Below are positions 52,416 through 61,490 of a DNA stretch of 64,000 nucleotides, one piece after another; position 1 is the first letter of the stretch; every line of letters begins with the position of its first letter. A model generated the notes under the pieces. That model made no database searches. It was not told the DNA's origin and was given only the letters and a program-made list of their open reading frames with translations. The DNA comes from Rhizobiaceae bacterium (GTDB lineage: Bacteria > Pseudomonadota > Alphaproteobacteria > Rhizobiales > Rhizobiaceae), in assembly GCA_017640615.1 (NCBI GenBank), contig JAEPQK010000006.1:124001-188000 (forward strand). The letters are read 5' to 3'. The position numbers and the translations under genes are program-made.

Positions 52416-53573
52416 TTGAAACCGTTCACATTCAACACCTCGCCAAGCATCCGTTTTGGCGCGGGCTTGATCGATACACTAGGTGCGATCGCGCGCGAAC
52501 GCATGAGCGGCAATGTGCTTCTGGTTACGGACCCCGGCATGGTAGCGACCGGTATTGTCGGGCGCGCGGTCGCTGCGATGGAAGCCGCAGATATTGAGGT
52601 GACGCAGTTCACCAAGGTCGAGGCCGATCCGCCGGAGGCGATCGTGCAGGAAGCCGCACAGGCTGCACGTGATTGCAAGGCGAGCGGCGTCGTGTCCGTT
52701 GGCGGCGGTTCCTCGCTGGACGTCGCGAAGTTGGCCGCGCTGCTGGCCGGTGGAGCCGAAAACCTCAAGGATGTCTATGGCGTCGGCAACGCGAAGGGGC
52801 CGAGGCTGCCGTTGATACTGGTGCCGACCACTGCGGGCACAGGCTCCGAAGTCACGCCGATATCGATCGTCACCACCGGTACCAACGAGAAGATGGGTGT
52901 GGTGTCACCGGTGATCCTGCCCGATATCGCTTTGCTGGACCCCGAGCTCACGCTCGGCCTGCCGCCGCATGTGACGGCCGCGACAGGCATAGACGCTATG
53001 GTGCATGCAATCGAGGCCTATGCTTCGGCCAGCCCCAACAACAATCCGATCTCGCGCAAGCTTGCCACCGAGGCACTGTCGCTTATGGGGCGCTCCATTG
53101 AGACGGCGGTGCATGAGGGCGGCAATATCGCAGCGCGCTCCGAAATGCTGCTCGGCTCCATGATGGCGGGGCAGGCTTTCGCGAATTCGCCGGTCGCCGC
53201 CGTGCACGCGCTGGCCTACCCGATCGGCGGGCATTTCCATGTGCCGCATGGGCTTTCCAATGCGCTGGTGCTGCCGCATGTGCTGCGCTTCAATACGAAG
53301 GTCGCGTATCAGCCCTATGCCGAACTTGCGCCCTATGCCTTTCCCGATCTGACGAAATTGGAAGGGCAGGAGCGGGCGGAAGCCTTCTGCCAGGCTCTGG
53401 CCGATCTTTCGCAGCGCTGCGGCTTGCCGCAGAAGCTGCGTGATGTCGGCATTGGCGAAGATGTGCTGCCCACGCTCGCGCGCGACGTGATGAACCAGAC
53501 GCGGCTATTGGTGAACAATCCGCGCGAAGTGACCGAGAAAGACGCGCTCGCGATCTACCGCGCGGCCTGGTAG
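52416..53573 (+). CDS. Iron-containing alcohol dehydrogenase
   Basis: 385 residues starting with TTG at 52416, supported by GGAGG 6 bases upstream and by the usual N-terminus KPFTFNTSPSIRFGAGLIDT. NAD-binding GGGSSLDVAKLAA and PTTAGTGSEVTP are present. Metal ligands lie in DAMVHAIEAYAS and in the HALAYPIGGHFHVPHGLSNA stretch. It oxidises or reduces a small alcohol/aldehyde. The substrate is unknown; the acrylate-route enzyme DddB belongs to this family, but there is no local support for that role. Confidence 0.88.
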   Translation: MKPFTFNTSPSIRFGAGLIDTLGAIARERMSGNVLLVTDPGMVATGIVGRAVAAMEAADIEVTQFTKVEADPPEAIVQEAAQAARDCKASGVVSVGGGSSLDVAKLAALLAGGAENLKDVYGVGNAKGPRLPLILVPTTAGTGSEVTPISIVTTGTNEKMGVVSPVILPDIALLDPELTLGLPPHVTAATGIDAMVHAIEAYASASPNNNPISRKLATEALSLMGRSIETAVHEGGNIAARSEMLLGSMMAGQAFANSPVAAVHALAYPIGGHFHVPHGLSNALVLPHVLRFNTKVAYQPYAELAPYAFPDLTKLEGQERAEAFCQALADLSQRCGLPQKLRDVGIGEDVLPTLARDVMNQTRLLVNNPREVTEKDALAIYRAAW

Positions 53574-53591
53574 GTGAACTATGGCCTTAGG

Positions 53592-55166
53592 TTATTGCGT
53601 GTCTGAGTGGATTGTCTGTTTCAAATACTCGGACAGCCGTGCGATGTCTTGCTGGCCCAGCTTCAGGCCGAGTTTCGAGCGCCGCCAGATGATGTCGTCG
53701 GCGGTTCGCGCCCATTCCTTCTGCACCAGCCAGGAGACTTCGCGCTCAGTGAGCGTTGCGCCAAAGTCTTCGCCGAGATCGGCCGCATCGCGTGCATCAG
53801 CCAACATGTCCTTGGCGTCCGTGCCATAGGCGCGGGCGAGACGACGTGCCCAACGCTCGGTCAGGAATAGGTATTTCTCTACCAGCGAAGCCACCAGCGC
53901 TTCGAAATCCCGTACAGGGAAATCGCCGCCGGGCAGGGGGGCGCCGGCCGTCCACGGCTCACCCAGCTTGGGCCAGTGCGCACCGATCTTTTCCAACGCG
54001 TGTTCGGCGAGCTTGCGGTAAGTGGTGATCTTGCCACCGAAAATATTGACCAGCAGCGGCCCGTTCTTGTCCAGGACGATTTCATAGTCGCGGGTTGCCG
54101 CCGCGGCGCTACCCGCGCCTTCATCCTGGAGAGGCCGCACGCCGGAATAGGTCCACACGACATCCTCGGCGTTTAGCTGCTTTTCGAAATATCGGTTGGC
54201 GAAATCGAGCAGATAATCGCGTTCTTCGTCGGTGCAGAACGGGCGCTGCTCGAGATCGTCATGATCGACATCGGTCGTGCCGATCAGCGTGAAATCCTGC
54301 TCGTAGGGAATGGCAAATATGATGCGCCCGTCGGTGCCTTGCAGGAAGTAGCATTTGTCGTGATCGTAGAGCCGATTGACGACGATGTGCGAGCCGCGCA
54401 CCAGGCGAAGCTTGATGGACGAGTTCTGTCCGATCGCGCCGGTCAAGGTTTCGGCTGTCCAGGGACCGGCTGCGTTTACCAGCATTTTGGCTCGAACGGT
54501 CCGCTTCTTGCCGCTTGCGCTGTCCTGAGTCTCGATCTGCCAGTGGTCGTCCAACCGGCGCGCCGCCGTCACTTTGGTGCGTACCATGATGGTTGCGCCG
54601 CGTGCCGCGGCGTCGCGCGCGTTCAGCACGACCAGCCGCGAATCTTCCACCCAACAGTCGGAATATTCGAACGCGGTCTTGAAGTCGGCCTTGAGCGACT
54701 TGCCTTCCGGTGCCTTTGTCAGGTCGAGACGGTCGGTGCCAGGCAGCAACTGCCGGCGGCCAAGGCTGTCATAAAGGAACAGGCCAAGCCGAATGAGCCA
54801 GGCCGGCCTGCGACCCTTCATGCCAGGCAAGACCGCGGTCAGAAGCTTGGAGGTCGGCGTTTCGCTGTCGAAACGCATGTCGCGGTGATAGGGGAGCACA
54901 AAGCGCATCGGCCATGAAATATGCGGCATGGCGCGGAGTAGCGTTTCGCGCTCGATCAGCGCCTCGCGCACCATGCGAAACTCGAAATATTCGAGATAGC
55001 GCAGGCCACCGTGAAACAGCTTGGTCGACGCGCTGGAGGTCGCCGATGCAAGGTCGTTCATCTCGGCAAGGCAGACCGACAGGCCTCTGCCTGCCGCGTC
55101 ACGCGCAATGCCGCAGCCATTGATGCCACCGCCGATGATGAAGAGGTCGTAGGTTTGGTCTGCCAT
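53592..55166 (-). CDS. glpD: FAD-dependent glycerol-3-phosphate dehydrogenase
   Basis: 524 residues. FAD motif FIIGGGINGCGIARDAAGRG, the STKLFHGGLRYLEYFEFRMV block and HISWPMRFVLPYHRDMRF are GlpD hallmarks; the GRRPAWLIRLGLF segment agrees with rhizobial GlpD. It oxidises glycerol 3-phosphate to dihydroxyacetone phosphate at the membrane. It is co-directional with, and 27 bases behind, the SorC-family regulator gene. EryB-like erythritol-phosphate dehydrogenase is the alternative because that enzyme shares the fold and sits with a SorC-type regulator in ery operons. Confidence 0.88.
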   Translation of the reverse strand: MADQTYDLFIIGGGINGCGIARDAAGRGLSVCLAEMNDLASATSSASTKLFHGGLRYLEYFEFRMVREALIERETLLRAMPHISWPMRFVLPYHRDMRFDSETPTSKLLTAVLPGMKGRRPAWLIRLGLFLYDSLGRRQLLPGTDRLDLTKAPEGKSLKADFKTAFEYSDCWVEDSRLVVLNARDAAARGATIMVRTKVTAARRLDDHWQIETQDSASGKKRTVRAKMLVNAAGPWTAETLTGAIGQNSSIKLRLVRGSHIVVNRLYDHDKCYFLQGTDGRIIFAIPYEQDFTLIGTTDVDHDDLEQRPFCTDEERDYLLDFANRYFEKQLNAEDVVWTYSGVRPLQDEGAGSAAAATRDYEIVLDKNGPLLVNIFGGKITTYRKLAEHALEKIGAHWPKLGEPWTAGAPLPGGDFPVRDFEALVASLVEKYLFLTERWARRLARAYGTDAKDMLADARDAADLGEDFGATLTEREVSWLVQKEWARTADDIIWRRSKLGLKLGQQDIARLSEYLKQTIHSDTQ

Positions 55167-55193
55167 TGCCGCCAGTTTGGTATTTGATGCGCC

Positions 55194-56147
55194 TTAGAGG
55201 AGAGCCCGCGCGGTTTCCTCGTCGGTGACTAATATAGTGGCGGCGCCGCGGCGCAACACCGAGCGGATCGCAGTCTCTTTTTTTGGACCGCCTGCGCACA
55301 GAACGCGCACCGGGATTTTGCGGATTTCGTCAGGGCCGATGCCGAGGCACAGTGTGTTGAGCGGATGGTCCAGCACCGCGCCATCTTTGCCGATGAAACG
55401 ACCGAGCAGATTGCCGACCGCACCGGCCTTTATCACAGCGTCGAAGTTCTCATCACCTGTCACGAGAGCGTTGCGCATGCTGCTCATTTCGGTGCCGCCG
55501 ACGCTTAGAAGCGCAATATCGGCGTTCCGCGCCTTTGCCATTGCCGTCTGAACGACACTTTGAGCGTCGATTGCCCGTTTTGCTTCAACGCTGTCGCACA
55601 ATATCGGGCCGGGGATATAGAAACACTCGGCACCGAGCCGATCCGCCAATACAGATGCCGCTTCGTATTTGTCCTGGCTCGAGCGCGTGGATAGCGAGCC
55701 GATCATGGATACGACCGTGAGATGCTGAGCAGTGCCCGGATCGATCGAATTGGCGAGCGCACGCAGCGTTGCCCCCCATGACGTAGCGACGGTCAGACCG
55801 TCGCGCAGCAGGTCGGCGACAACGCCGCTCGCATATTGGCCGATCACTGCGGACAACGAGATCGTGTCGCTCTCCTCCGACGGGCAAACGAAGGCAGCCG
55901 ACAGCCCATAGGTTTCGATCAGGCTTGCCTCGATCCGCAAGCGCTCGGTGAAGGGCACATCGATCTCAATGCGCACCATACCCATCTCGCGCGCCTGGGT
56001 GAGCATCCGATGAACCTTGAACCGCGTGATGTTGAGGCGCTTGGCGACCTCCGCCTGCGTGAGGCCCAGCACATAATAGAGGTGAGCGGCGCGCGCCATG
56101 GTCTCGGTTGCCGCGTTGGGTGACGACCGTCCCCAATACTTGTTCAT
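55194..56147 (-). CDS. SorC-family sugar-responsive transcriptional regulator
   Basis: 317 residues from the ATG at 56147, with GAGGAG upstream. The N-terminal helix-turn-helix is GLTQAEVAKRLNITRFKVHR (about 31-50). The rest is the SorC sugar-phosphate sensor domain (VATSWGATLRALANSI, GPILCDSVEAKRA, VLCAGGPKKETAIRSVLRRG). It is divergent from the ABC transporter operon, with a set of TGCACATATGTGCA-type sites between, and followed by glpD. It probably responds to a phosphorylated sugar or polyol made from the transported compound. Confidence 0.9.
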   Translation of the reverse strand: MNKYWGRSSPNAATETMARAAHLYYVLGLTQAEVAKRLNITRFKVHRMLTQAREMGMVRIEIDVPFTERLRIEASLIETYGLSAAFVCPSEESDTISLSAVIGQYASGVVADLLRDGLTVATSWGATLRALANSIDPGTAQHLTVVSMIGSLSTRSSQDKYEAASVLADRLGAECFYIPGPILCDSVEAKRAIDAQSVVQTAMAKARNADIALLSVGGTEMSSMRNALVTGDENFDAVIKAGAVGNLLGRFIGKDGAVLDHPLNTLCLGIGPDEIRKIPVRVLCAGGPKKETAIRSVLRRGAATILVTDEETARALL

Positions 56148-56226
56148 CGAACCCAGCTCCTCATTGGAAGACGGTACCCGGGTGGCCCTCGCGCGCCAAC
56201 AATAATCGCATGCCCTAGCATGGTAG

Positions 56227-56285
56227 TGCACATATGTGCAATCAAGCAAAATATGTTGCACATATGTTGAACGTGTGCAATCAAG
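56227..56285. promoter_or_regulatory. Cluster of palindromic operators between SorC regulator and ABC operon
   Basis: TGCACATATGTGCA (56227-56240) is a perfect 14-bp palindrome. It is followed by a related TTGCACATATGTTGAA near 56257-56272 and TTGAACGTGTGCAA near 56267-56280, overlapping each other. GTGCAATCAAG is also directly repeated at 56236-56246 and 56275-56285. The cluster lies 80 bases from the regulator start and just before the first permease, so it can control both directions. Confidence 0.68.
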
Positions 56286-56305
56286 TGCGCTGGCGATCGG
56301 AAAGG

Positions 56306-57190
56306 GTGTTCGATTTGCGGGTAGGGGTTCTTTCTTGGGACAGGCCTTGGATCTGGCTGGCGCCGTTGATCGCAATGCTGGTCGCGTTCACGATCGTGCC
56401 CCTGATCTACAATGTGTGGCTGAGCTTCCACGAATATCACGCATTCAGCCGTCAGCTCCGCTGGGTTGGGGGCGCCAACTGGGCGCAGCTGGTTGCCGAT
56501 GAGCGGATGTGGGAAGCGCTCGGCATCACGCTGGCCTATTTCGCAGTCACACTGACCGTCGAAGTCATCCTGGGCATGGCAATCGCATTGCTGCTCGATG
56601 CCGACGAGATTGGCTTCGGTTTCCTGCGCACGCTCCTGACGCTGACGCTGGTGGTGCCGCCTGCAATCGCCGGCATGATGTTTCTACTTATCGAAGACCC
56701 CGAATTCGGCGTCCTCACTTATGTGCTGGAGGTGCTCGGGCTTCTCGACAAAACGACGCCGATCCTGGCGACAGGCTCTACCGCGCTGTGGGGCGTCATG
56801 CTGGTCGATATCTGGCAGTGGACGCCGTTTATGGTGCTGATCTTCCTGGCCGGTCTTCGTTCGCTGCCGCCTGAGCCTTACGAGGCGGCGATGCTCGACG
56901 GCGCCTCGGGATTCATGGTGTTTCGCCGCATTACGCTGCCGCTCCTGCAAAAGGTGATCGCGGTCGCGGTGCTGATCCGCGGCATCGATATCTTCCGCAT
57001 GTTCGACTACGTGTTCGTCATGACGTCGGGCGGTCCCGGCACCTCGACATACACGCTTTCACTCTATTCCTGGCAGCAGACGTTCAGCTTCATCAAATGG
57101 GGCTACGGAGCGACGCTTTCGCTGTTCACGCTCCTTATCATCCTTGTCGTTGCGAACCTGTTCATCTGGGTCGCGAAGGTGCGTTGGTGA
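56306..57190 (+). CDS. Carbohydrate ABC transporter permease (MalF/UgpA type)
   Basis: 294 residues from a GTG at 56306 (GGAAAGG upstream); a TTG at 56315 or an ATG inside the operator cluster (56264) are alternatives, and the first is preferred because the operators would otherwise be coding. It has six membrane segments and the EAA loop EAAMLDGASGFMVFRRITLP. It pairs with the following permease, whose start overlaps its stop as TGATG. Confidence 0.88.
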   Translation: MFDLRVGVLSWDRPWIWLAPLIAMLVAFTIVPLIYNVWLSFHEYHAFSRQLRWVGGANWAQLVADERMWEALGITLAYFAVTLTVEVILGMAIALLLDADEIGFGFLRTLLTLTLVVPPAIAGMMFLLIEDPEFGVLTYVLEVLGLLDKTTPILATGSTALWGVMLVDIWQWTPFMVLIFLAGLRSLPPEPYEAAMLDGASGFMVFRRITLPLLQKVIAVAVLIRGIDIFRMFDYVFVMTSGGPGTSTYTLSLYSWQQTFSFIKWGYGATLSLFTLLIILVVANLFIWVAKVRW

Positions 57191-58074
57191 TGATGGTTCA
57201 ATCCAAATCGACGCGCGTTCTGCGTTCGGTCGTCGCATGGGCGACGGTGCTGCTGTTCGCGTTCCCGCTCTATTACTGGCTGACTGTCGCGTTCAAGGAC
57301 GGCAAGGAGATATTCAACTACCCGCCGCAGGTGTGGTCGTTCTCGCCGACGGTCCGTAATTTCGAAGAGATTTTCGGCATTTCGCTGGGCTTTGGCTTTG
57401 GCGAGCAGCGCGAGGTTCTGCCCGGCGGTGGCAACTGGCGCATGGCCCCCAGGCTCTGGGATTCGATCGTCATCGCAATCCTGTCGACCGGGCTGGCGGT
57501 CTCTATCGCGACGCTTGCATCCTACGCGCTCAGCCGCATGAACTTCTCAGGTCGCCACCATTTCGTGTCGTGGGTGCTGTCGACCCGCATGATGCCGCCG
57601 GTGGCCGTCGCGATACCGATCTTCTTTATCTACAATGAGCTCTCATTACTCGACACATATACGGGCGTCATTCTCGTTCATGCGCTCATGAACCTGCCGC
57701 TCGCTGTTCTTCTGATGAAGAGCTTTTTCGACGACATACCGCGCGAGATAGATGAAAGCGGCATGATCGACGGCGCATCGCGCTTCCTGATTTTTCGGCG
57801 CATCATCTTGCCGATGGTCAAAGGAGGGGCGGCGGCGACAGCCGTTCTCTGCTTCATCTTTTCGTGGACGGAGTTTTTGTTCGTCCTGACGCTCACGCAG
57901 ACCGGTCTCAAAACCGTGCCTGTGGTGTCTTCCACCTTCGTGACGTCTACCGGAACCGCCTGGGGCAATATGGCGGCGCTCGGCGCCGCAGCCATGCTCC
58001 CGGCCTTCTTGTTCATCTTGCTTGTACAGAAACACCTGGTGCGAGGGCTCACCCTCGGCTCGGTCAAGCAATGA
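57190..58074 (+). CDS. Carbohydrate ABC transporter permease (MalG/UgpE type)
   Basis: 294 residues; two adjacent ATGs at 57190 and 57193, the first overlapping the previous stop. It has six membrane segments; the EAA loop reads DESGMIDGASRFLIFRRIIL. Residues about 55-75 form a glycine-rich periplasmic insert (GISLGFGFGEQREVLPGGGN) longer than in typical MalG. It forms the channel with the upstream permease. Confidence 0.9.
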   Translation: MMVQSKSTRVLRSVVAWATVLLFAFPLYYWLTVAFKDGKEIFNYPPQVWSFSPTVRNFEEIFGISLGFGFGEQREVLPGGGNWRMAPRLWDSIVIAILSTGLAVSIATLASYALSRMNFSGRHHFVSWVLSTRMMPPVAVAIPIFFIYNELSLLDTYTGVILVHALMNLPLAVLLMKSFFDDIPREIDESGMIDGASRFLIFRRIILPMVKGGAAATAVLCFIFSWTEFLFVLTLTQTGLKTVPVVSSTFVTSTGTAWGNMAALGAAAMLPAFLFILLVQKHLVRGLTLGSVKQ

Positions 58075-58104
58075 ACCACTGCTGAACCACACAGGAGGAG
58101 TGTT

Positions 58105-59595
58105 ATGAAAGACAGTGACCGCAAGTTATTCCGTGCCAAGATCGTGGACGACTACGTTCGCGGCCGCATGGATCGGAGGAGTTTTCTGAGAGGTGCTTCT
58201 GCACTCGGCCTCGGCGCCGGGGTGCTGGGCGCCGGCCTCGTTCGTCCGCGGCCGAGCTTTGCCGCCAATACCACGCTTGAACCGTCCAAGGACGTCCTTG
58301 CATGGGTGAAGGAGGTCTCGAAGCCTTTTGCCGGTACCACGCTTCGGCTGGCGACGGAATCGACGCCGCCATCCAACGCGATCAACAGCCAGCTGAAGCA
58401 ATTTTTTGAAGAAGCTTCCGGCATGAAGGTCGAAATCGAGGTTCTGCCTCTGGAGCAGGTGTTGCAGAAGCTGACGCTAGACATCGCCTCTCAGCTTGGC
58501 ACCTACGATCTCTACTACATCGATCAGTCCTGGGCCGCTTCCGTATCGCGCGACGTTTTTGATCCCCGCGAGCAGCTGGCGGAAAAGCCTGATCTGGCAA
58601 TGCCGGACTACAATATCGATGACTTTCTGCCGGCACTTGTTGACGGCATCGCCAAATACGAAGACCGCTGGGTCGGTGTGCCTTACGACATTCCGATCTT
58701 CATCATGCAGTATCGGAAGGACATCTACGACAAGATGGGCTTCTCCGCGCCGGAAACGCTCGAGGAATATTACGAGCAGGCGAAGGCCATCACCGACGAG
58801 ATGGGCCCCGACATGTTTGGCGCTAGCGGTCAGATGAAGTCGGGCCACTATTCGCTGGAGTGTGACTGGACGGCATGGCTGTGGGGTCACGGCGGCTCGA
58901 TCTTCAATGCCGACGGAAAGTTCTCGGGCAATGACGAAGCCGGTCTTGCAGCCATGGAATACTGGGATCGGCTGAAGGCGACCATGCCCCCCGGCGTCAC
59001 CGGCTGGACCTGGGACGGCCAGGGTCAGTCCGTCGCCCAAGGCGTTGCTGCGTCGATGATGTCGTGGGGCGAATTCTTCCCCTATTTCGACGATCCAGAC
59101 GCAACCAAGGTCTCGGGGCTGATGGCTGCGGCACGCTGCCCGAAGCCAAAGGCGCTCAGGACAGTCGCAGAAACCGGCTTCGGAGAAATTCCGGGCGTCG
59201 GCCACCAGGGCGGCTCGTCACTTGCTGTCTCGCGTAACTCCAAGGCGCCCGATGCTGCGTGGATATTCATGCAGTGGGCGACTTGTTACGATACGCAGGT
59301 GCTGATCACCGCACTCGGCGGCGGAACAGGCCCGACCCGTGAGAGTGTCTATGACGATGAGCGCATCATCGCCAATCGCCGCGTCGGCGCAGGCACGACC
59401 CGCCACCTTGACGTCGTTCGCGAGACGATTGCCAAGGACATGGGCTCGGAGCCGGACCTGCCGCAGTGGGCGGAGCTGTCAAACGATACGATTCCAGTTC
59501 GTCTCGGCAAATATTTCGCCGGCGAATACAGCTCGGCCAAGGAGGCGATGGACGACATCGCTCAGGCGGCCGACAAGATCGTTTCCGCGGGCTGA
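58105..59595 (+). CDS. ABC transporter substrate-binding protein (family 1) with Tat signal
   Basis: 496 residues with AGGAGGAG before the ATG. The N-terminus carries a twin-arginine motif (DRRSFLRGASALGLGAG) after about 22 polar residues, so export in folded form by Tat is predicted, with cleavage near PSFAAN. The mature protein has a family 1 sugar-binding layout (YDLYYIDQSWAASVSRDVFD, VGVPYDIPIFIMQYRKDIYD). The long N-terminal extension before the RR pair is characteristic of a rhizobial polyol-transporter group. The ligand is unknown. Confidence 0.9.
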   Translation: MKDSDRKLFRAKIVDDYVRGRMDRRSFLRGASALGLGAGVLGAGLVRPRPSFAANTTLEPSKDVLAWVKEVSKPFAGTTLRLATESTPPSNAINSQLKQFFEEASGMKVEIEVLPLEQVLQKLTLDIASQLGTYDLYYIDQSWAASVSRDVFDPREQLAEKPDLAMPDYNIDDFLPALVDGIAKYEDRWVGVPYDIPIFIMQYRKDIYDKMGFSAPETLEEYYEQAKAITDEMGPDMFGASGQMKSGHYSLECDWTAWLWGHGGSIFNADGKFSGNDEAGLAAMEYWDRLKATMPPGVTGWTWDGQGQSVAQGVAASMMSWGEFFPYFDDPDATKVSGLMAAARCPKPKALRTVAETGFGEIPGVGHQGGSSLAVSRNSKAPDAAWIFMQWATCYDTQVLITALGGGTGPTRESVYDDERIIANRRVGAGTTRHLDVVRETIAKDMGSEPDLPQWAELSNDTIPVRLGKYFAGEYSSAKEAMDDIAQAADKIVSAG

Positions 59596-59611
59596 ACGCC
59601 CCACCTCCCAA

Positions 59612-59641
59612 CGCGCGGCGGCCTTCCCGGGCCGCCGCGTG
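59612..59641 (+). other. Strong intercistronic hairpin behind the binding protein gene
   Basis: CGCGGCGGCC (59614-59623) and GGCCGCCGCG (59630-59639) form a perfect 10-bp stem with a 6-base loop, extendable by two pairs. No T-run follows, so it is more likely an mRNA 3'-end protector that raises binding-protein levels than a full terminator. Confidence 0.65.
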
Positions 59642-59667
59642 CACTGATCTGAATTCTGAGGTTGGAT

Positions 59668-60393
59668 ATGACCAACAAGCCGCTCGTGGCGATCACTGGC
59701 GCAAGTTCCGGCATCGGCGAAGCGACGGCGCGCGCATTCTCGACCGCCGGTCATCCGGTTTTGATGATGGCGCGCCGCATTGAAAAAATGCAGGCGATGG
59801 GCCTGCCGAATTCGATGTGCCGCAAGGTGGACGTGCTTTCGCGCGATGAGATCAACGCGGCCGTGGCGGACGCAGAGGCCGCATACGGTCCTGTCGACAT
59901 GATGTTTGCAAATGCCGGTGTTGCGCGGCTGGCGGATATCGGGCGTCAGCCGCCTCAAGAATGGGACGAGATGATCGACATTAACACCAAGGGTGTGATG
60001 AATACGGTCAAGTCGGTCATGAACGGCATGATGGAGCGAAAGACCGGCACTGTCGTCATGATGTCATCCATCGCCGGCCGCAAGGTCTATCCCGACCACA
60101 CTGTCTACTGCGGGACCAAATACTTTGTACACGCGGTGAGCGAGTCGCTGCGCGAATATCTGTCAGACTACAATGTACGTGTGCTCGTACTTTCGCCGGG
60201 CGTCATCGAGACAGAGGTGCTCTCCGGCGTTCTCGATGAAGAGACACTGGCGAACTACAAGGAAAACAAGGTCAAGATGGGCGGCGGCATCGGCGCAGAC
60301 ATCGTCGCAGGCCTGATCCTCAACGCCTATCAGCTCCCACAGAATGCGCTTGTGCAGGAAATCTGCATCACGCCGACACGCCAGAAGTTCTGA
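59668..60393 (+). CDS. Short-chain dehydrogenase/reductase
   Basis: 241 residues from the ATG at 59668 with GAGG 8 bases upstream; an in-frame TTG two codons earlier is not used. TGASSGIG is the cofactor motif, NAG at about 90, catalytic Ser in MMSSIAG and the Tyr/Lys pair in VYCGTKYF. It probably oxidises the imported sugar or polyol. It is embedded in the ABC operon, between the binding protein and ATPase genes. Confidence 0.88.
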   Translation: MTNKPLVAITGASSGIGEATARAFSTAGHPVLMMARRIEKMQAMGLPNSMCRKVDVLSRDEINAAVADAEAAYGPVDMMFANAGVARLADIGRQPPQEWDEMIDINTKGVMNTVKSVMNGMMERKTGTVVMMSSIAGRKVYPDHTVYCGTKYFVHAVSESLREYLSDYNVRVLVLSPGVIETEVLSGVLDEETLANYKENKVKMGGGIGADIVAGLILNAYQLPQNALVQEICITPTRQKF

Positions 60394-60401
60394 GGTCATC
60401 C

Positions 60402-61472
<1,071 letters not shown>

Positions 61473-61490
61473 CAGGCTGGAGACATCGCC

